The position numbers were made by a program, and so were the translations under genes. 64,000 bases of DNA from assembly GCA_025200525.1 (NCBI GenBank), contig CM045762.1:129011679-129075678 (forward strand), in the 5' to 3' direction. Below the pieces are notes generated by a model, which did not search any database, was not told the origin of the DNA, and saw only the letters and a program-made list of their open reading frames with translations. This DNA comes from Camellia lanceoleosa. Lineage: Eukaryota; Streptophyta; Magnoliopsida; Ericales; Theaceae. Positions 58,305-64,000 of the stretch are shown in pieces. The number at the start of each line of letters is the position of its first letter. Position 1 is the first letter of the stretch.

Positions 58305-60796
58305 GACAAAGTAACTGTAGGACTGAGTCAGAAACAGGTCTCAGTATAACCACTTAACAGATTTACATCATTATCCACTTACAACGAGACACGTAAAAGA
58401 TTGAACAATACACATTTGTATGCTGCTGTGAGTGAACATATGACAAAGCAATACACTAATAGAAGCATGAGAAATGCATAGCTTCCAAAGTTAATAGAAT
58501 CTCCGCCATTTCAACAACCAAAAATTAAAAAAAAAATTATGAACCTTGACTCTATTCCCCAATCTAATTACTTACCACTGCACAAACATTACATTGGGTA
58601 GAAGAACACCATATGGAATGGTGAGACTGGCATCAAGACATCCACACAAAGCTTTATTTCAGTACATGATTTAATCTAACTTCATAGACCACTCATCATG
58701 GTGTGATGGAGATGATTAATGCTAGCCAACCCACACTCGATGTTATTTATATGAGATAGAGATCTTTGCCATTCACAAGCCACTGAGATAACTGATTGTA
58801 TAAGTTAGCTTTCTAGGCCCGTATATTTTCAGTTATTTCTCCATACATTCAATTTTTTAACTTTCTTCTAAAAAATAATGCTTTGAAGAGTTTTCCAAAA
58901 GGTGGGGAATTGCATTCTGTACCATATCTTACTTTTCATATTTTATGGTTAAAAGTTCTGTATTTGCTCTCTCGCATCAACACAGCAGTTTACCTCTCAT
59001 TCAATTCTATTTTATCATCTCTTCATTGACACTCCTATGTGACAATGAACAACATGTCATCCAACATTTCAAAGCTATGGTTAAGTTGCTTTGTTCTAGT
59101 TAGTTTAGTTAGAATTTTGTATGAGTTCCACAAACTAATATTTGCCTCCTAAGATACATGCTTGCAGTATTTGGATGCAGTATCTTATATTATGAATATA
59201 ATTCTTTGACTGATAGTTGTTGTTTATTAGTTTTTGGTTTATGGGAACCATGTTACTGTGACCTTTTAGTAAATTCATTTCAATAATTCCAATATAGATA
59301 GGCCAAAGTAAAAACAAACTTGTTTTCAGGGGGTATTCCCCCCTGTTTTGGTAAGTAAGATTTCATAATGAACAAATATGTATATGAAGTACTGATCAGA
59401 AGGACTGCGCATTTGTACCAAAACAAACCTACAGCTAAAGGAAATGTTTCAACAATCAGTTTTTGAAAGACTTCACTGGTTGTTTTGGGAACATCAAGTT
59501 TTAGCCAAAAAGCCACTACAAAAAAGCCAACTCTTCTCTCTACTTTTTTGCATCTCTTTTTGTAAAAAATCAAAAATCCACTAAAAAAGCCAATTCCCAA
59601 AACAATGAATTTTGTTTAAAACCCAACATACAATCAATATAACAGAATGAAGGGACATAAACACGAAGCTCACTAGGTACCATTAAATATCTAAAGAGAT
59701 TGCAGTACATTATGAAACACAGAGAGAGAGAGAGAGAGCTGATCTCATGGGAGGAAGAGACGAGACCTCCTGCCATTTCGCCCACATTGATCAAATGCAT
59801 CATTGATTCAGCAATGGGGTTTTTTTTTTTTTTGAACTATTGATTTAGCAATGGTTGACAACTGGTTTTTTTGCGGATCTTTTTTAGAACCAAGAAGAAT
59901 GGGTGCATATGAAAGACTTGGCAACTATTGACAATGGGTTTTGAATCAAATCATGAAGAACGGATGCATAGGGGAAAAAGAGGTATGAAACTGTTGTTTT
60001 TCTCTTTTTCCCTTCTATTAAGTGTATATACCATTTATCCAAACCATGCATAAATAAATGAAAAATGTTTGGGAAGCACTAATTTGGCAACCCTAATGAC
60101 ATGGCATGGACCATGTGAAGGGGTGGGCCTACACTCTTCTCTCCGTCATTAGGGGTAAATTAGGGATGCTATATTGGTGGGATGTAGCATGATTGTAAAT
60201 AAATTCTATGAGAGTTTCAGCATGAAATAAAATCTACACATCTTCAAAATGAGGGAAACACCAAAAAAAAAGTGTATTAGAAACAGCATTAGATTGAATT
60301 ACATTCCATCAAAATGACATAAAAAGGAAAAAGAAAAACCACACATAACCCAAAGGAAAAGTATCATCAACCCATAAAATGTCATTACAATCCATCAAAT
60401 CATCATCTAACAAAATGTGTTCATGAAACTAAAATTCCTTTATTTATTTATTTATTTTGGGGGGGGGGGGTACACATAAACATTGACTTTTATTACATGA
60501 ATAACAGTAGGAAATGAAAAATAAGAACAAATAAATTAGGGGATAAATAGCATTTCTCTTCTTTTTTGTTATTTGTTTTTTGTAGGTACAGTTGTTGATA
60601 ATGTGATATGTGGGCTAGACAATTGTAGTTGTTTCTTGAAGTTGAAGAACAAAGATATGTGTCTTCCTCAATCTAAGTAGGGTGTTTTTTTTTTTTTTTT
60701 TTGATTCTTTTCTGTTGAACCAAATAGCTCAAACCAGAGTGGTTTTTTTCCTGATCACGAAATCAAATAAAAGAATGTTCGCCCAAGAAGAAGAAG

Positions 60797-60831
<35 letters not shown>

Positions 60832-60846
60832 TGGCAATGGCATTAC
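58305..60846 (-). other. Long leader intron of the RRM gene, copy B
   Basis: Matches 37825-40797 with small indels: (GA)n instead of (CA)n at 59720-59738, and a G-run of about 12 at 60459-60470. It lacks the unit A SINE. In place of A's 39517-39750 it has a shorter unrelated segment (59995-60050). Confidence 0.6.
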
Positions 60847-60925
60847 CTGAAAAGGAATTCGCGAATCCTTCGGGCTTCGGGCTTCGGCTCTCCTCCTCCT
60901 CCTTTTTCTCTCTCTCTCTCGCCAG
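60847..60925 (-). other. Noncoding first exon of the RRM gene, copy B
   Basis: Donor CAG|GTAATG at 60845-60846. The leader includes GA repeats and a short duplication (GGGCTTC twice at 60873-60887). The start is inferred from the TATA box. Confidence 0.5.
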
Positions 60926-60950
60926 AGGCGGTTTCAAGTTTCTGAAAAAA

Positions 60951-60959
60951 ATTATATAG
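60951..60959 (-). promoter_or_regulatory. TATA box of the RRM gene, copy B
   Basis: The minus strand reads CTATATAAT, conserved in sequence and position with 40888-40896. Confidence 0.55.
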
Positions 60960-61325
60960 ATGAAAAAGTTCATCAATTTTAATTATAACTTTTTCTATGA
61001 ATTTATAAATATTTTATAAAAACATCACTTATTTAAAAAATTTCTCTTTTTTTTTTTTAAACTTCTATCGATGAAATTATATAAACTATATAATTTTACA
61101 CCTTCACGAGATTTTTTTTTTTTAAAAAATTGATATTTTTGACATAATTATATATTTTTTTAAGATTTTAATTACTAAAATATACATTTATCTTTATTTA
61201 ATTTAATATTTATCCATTATATGCATTAGCTTTGATCACTTTAATAATATAAAATGATGTTAGCATAATTATGTAAAAATGTGGAATTAACCGTAATACT
61301 CCAAGCCTTGGGGAAGTGAGTGCAA

Positions 61326-61355
61326 ATTTTTTTTTTTTTGATAACTCAGGTGTCC
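61326..61355 (-). mobile_element. Tiny 5'-truncated SINE, only in unit B
   Basis: A T-run followed by GATAACTCAGGTGTCC resembles the 3' tail of the SINE at 36700 (TATAACTCGGTATCC). It is bracketed by GAAGTGAGTGCAA at 61313-61325 and 61356-61368, while unit A has this sequence once (41262-41274) without an insert. Confidence 0.75.
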
Positions 61356-61604
61356 GAAGTGAGTGCAATTTACCCATACTATTTAGCCTTCATTTGAAAA
61401 TAAATAAATAAATAAGAGCTTGGCATTTTTGACTATTTTAACCTGACTAAAAAAGTTTCATTTTGAATAAACTTTTGATTTTTTTTTTTATAATTTTGTG
61501 ATAAATAAAACAAAATAATTATAATTTAGAGGTAACATTTTATATTAAATTTTTAAGCTATTTTATTTTTTAGTGTGCTAAATTAGCCTATGTATTATCC
61601 ATAT

Positions 61605-61799
61605 GGATAAGGGAAACCAGGCTCCAAGAAAAAAAAATCCCAATCCGTGAAAGCGCGTTTTTTTTTTTTTTTTTTTTTCTTCTCTTCTCTCATGACTCTG
61701 AAGCGGAGAGGAGAGAGAGGAGAGAGGAGAGAGGAGACACACACATTCTTCTTTCTTTCTTCTTTCTTTCTTCCTTCTCGATTCTTGAAAAAAAAACTC
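61605..61799. mobile_element. 195-bp insertion of unknown type, only in unit B
   Basis: Flanked by an exact 9-bp repeat TATCCATAT (61596-61604, 61800-61808). Unit A has one copy of TTATCCATAT (near 41502-41511). The content is a T-run of about 22, GAGAG repeats and TTCTTTC repeats. No TIRs are seen, so it may be a retroposed transcript or a filler insertion. Confidence 0.55.
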
Positions 61800-61899
61800 T
61801 ATCCATATTCTCTACTATTGGAATCAAATTCAAACTCCTGTTTTTTTGACTTCACTTCAGAAGTGGGTTGACTTTTTGACTTTTTAACTTTTGTTTAGC

Positions 61900-64000
61900 A
61901 ATTTTAATTTAAAAATAAAAAAGTTATTAAAAAATCAAAAAGTCAATAACTTATACCAAAAAGTTAAAATTCTCTTCTTCTTTTTTTTCCTTTTTGCACA
62001 TCTTTTTATAAAAAGTCAAAAAGTAATTCCAAATATTTTTTTTTATCTTATATTTTAGTTAAAAAATTTAAAAATTATTAAAATAGCATGTTCCTAAATG
62101 AGGCCATCTGGCCTAAAAAATTCATTTGGGTTGGATTTTTTGACTTTTGTGAGAGAAAAAGTAAAATGAATATAGTTTGGAATGACATTTTGTCTTATTA
62201 ATTTTTTAGCCTATTTTATTCTTTTTGTTGCTAAATTAACCCACAAGCTTAAAGAAGCCTCATGCCAAACGAGGGCTTTTTTTTTTTTTTTTTAGAATGT
62301 AAATCAAACTCTTAATTGATCTCCACTACTCACAACACCGACCACGAACATGAGAAGTTATTTGCGAGTTTAAGAGTATTACTTCATACCATTCATGTTT
62401 AAAGAAGTGTCTAATTGTCTCTTCAAAAGAAACAAAAACAAGTAGTGAAACCCATTGTTTCAAACCAATAATATTCTGATTGGGGCACTACCTAGATTTG
62501 CCCTTGGGGCAATGAATAATTTCTCCAGAACATACATCATATTTCTTGAAAAGTGGAACCACTCAAGATTATCTCTAACATTTACTCATATCTTTCATCA
62601 AATTTAAATTTGATGAAAATTTAGTGAAAACGGTGCTCCAATCTTGTCATCAAAGTGATATCAAATAAATGAAGCAACAGATTTTTCATCAAAACGAAAG
62701 AGCGTTTAACCTTTCATCAAATTTTAAAATTGACCATTGGTGGACGACCGGGTGAACAATTAGATTTTGATCAAGATTTACTATACGCTAGACGAAACAA
62801 TTGGAGTGCGTCATATCAGATCAAAATCTTGATCCAAATTCGGTGGCTGTAGCATTGCTGAAGATAGAGGTGTAACTTGGACAAGTTCATACGGATTAAA
62901 AAGGTTGTTCAAGTTCAATTTAAATTGTGTTGAGAATTGTCTAGACCTATTTAAGCTTGAATTATAATATGAGGTTATCTATCCAAGCCTAGCTCGAGTT
63001 AGACCCGAATTGATTGAATTGTCCAAATTGCACATAAATTTGAGGATTTTTGTTTGTTTGTTTGTTTGTTTTAACAACTAAGTTAATTAATTTGTTAAAA
63101 TTAAACTCTATTTACATTTTTCTTTTATAAAAAGCAAATAATTTATGTAATGTGAGAGATAAAAATTGAAGAACCTATGTACGCTACGATGGTCTTTACA
63201 ATTTCTGAGTGAAAAAATAAAAAATGGAAGATTTTTTGTTGTGTTATTTGTATATAATATATATTCAATATGATTTAACGATTTATTTTAATATCATTCA
63301 ATGACTAATAATTTATATTTACATTTAATATTTATATTTATATTTACGTATATAAAAAATATATATTATTTGGGTTTTGGGTTATTCAAGTTATTTAGTG
63401 TCTTTGTCCAAATTTACTCAAATTTAATTTAAATTTCTAATTTTTGCTTAAATTCACACCGAATTCAAAAATATTTTATTCAAGCCATAAAAAAATTCGA
63501 GTTTAATTCGTCCAAGTTACACCAATAATGTAAGGTTCTAACCAAAAATTTTAACCATTACATCGAGAGCTATGTAGCCAACCAATACAACTCCATCCAC
63601 TATTTTTTTAAAAAAAAAAATTGTTTGGGACCTCTTTTGGGGATGAACCCTACATTTTTAAAGTGATTTTGACCATCTATGTATGTGTGAGACTCATTTA
63701 TATATATATATGTGAAATTCACATCATAAATGATTCAGATTTGTGAAGATCTTATAGAAATTTTGTAAGAAGAAGGGTCTTAATCATTGCTCTTTTTCTT
63801 ATTCTTTTTCTTTTCAAAGTTATGTAATCTTCTAGAGGAACTTTGTTGGACTAGAGCTCGTTTCAAGTTACTCAAACCACTATCTCAAACCCATAAAAAA
63901 ATTTTAAAAAAAATCTATTGCGGAAAGTTTTAACTTTTTAAAAATTTGGCAATATGAGGTTATATAGTTAAAAAATTATTATAAGTTGTCATGTTATTTT
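61900..64000. other. Rest of unit B and unique right flank, no gene seen
   Basis: Matches 41580-42500, 43300-43740, 44890-45015 and 45444-45690 of unit A, with the A-specific insertions missing. The sequence where chromovirus 2 sits in unit A corresponds to about 63685-63700. After about 63803 the sequence is no longer duplicated and is AT-rich. Confidence 0.6.

Larger units (their letters stand above)
54886..63803. repeat. Tandem duplication unit B
   Basis: Directly repeated relative of unit A. It begins TTAAAGCCCCTTCACATTCC and ends near TCTTAATCATTGCTCTTTTT. It carries the RRM gene copy B with intact exons, splice sites and TATA box, and lacks unit A's five later insertions. Confidence 0.88.

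Overview
This window looks like nuclear DNA of a flowering plant, most likely a eudicot. It is very AT-rich. Genes have plant-style introns. The few genes are separated by Ty3/gypsy LTR retrotransposons, a LINE relic, SINEs and many short TIR elements (MITEs) of the hAT, PIF/Harbinger and Mutator types. There is no CRISPR array, operon, rRNA or convincing tRNA gene. The species cannot be named from the sequence.

Layout. 1-1,640: a probable gene edge, with weak terminal exons on the plus strand and a convincing first exon of a minus-strand gene encoding a mitochondrial-type presequence. 1,640-9,300: gene-free DNA packed with MITEs, a degenerate tandem repeat and one SINE. 9,322-20,160: a non-autonomous hAT element (8-bp target duplication) split by a nearly intact minus-strand Ty3/gypsy chromovirus (9,848-19,771). 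20,312-30,273: a second nest. Mutator-type terminal inverted repeats and a 9-bp target duplication enclose a minus-strand non-autonomous LTR element without pol (22,311-26,876) and several MITEs. 30,300-34,300: MITEs, a truncated and internally deleted LINE, and a SINE.

34,352-63,803: a direct tandem duplication. Unit A is 34,352-54,690, about 11.4 kb once element 2 is removed. Unit B is 54,886-63,803. Each unit carries one intact minus-strand gene for a 196-residue RRM protein resembling Arabidopsis AIPP1/EDM3. Each copy has two coding exons, a noncoding first exon and a roughly 3-kb leader intron. Unit A later received a second Ty3/gypsy element (45,701-54,605, now full of stops), a Mutator-type MITE, a probable hAT relative, a SINE and a further MITE. 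Unit B received a tiny truncated SINE and a 195-bp insertion. Because the copies align, most of these insertions have a visible empty site in the other copy, so the order of events can be read directly.

The two chromoviruses have different LTR bodies but the same termini and the same internal plan: a GC-rich palindrome array followed by a short tandem array. The pol-less element carries a degenerate gene antisense to its own transcription, an arrangement known in some Tat-lineage elements. Only the two RRM genes, the presequence exon and the element 1 polyprotein look like recently functional coding sequence.
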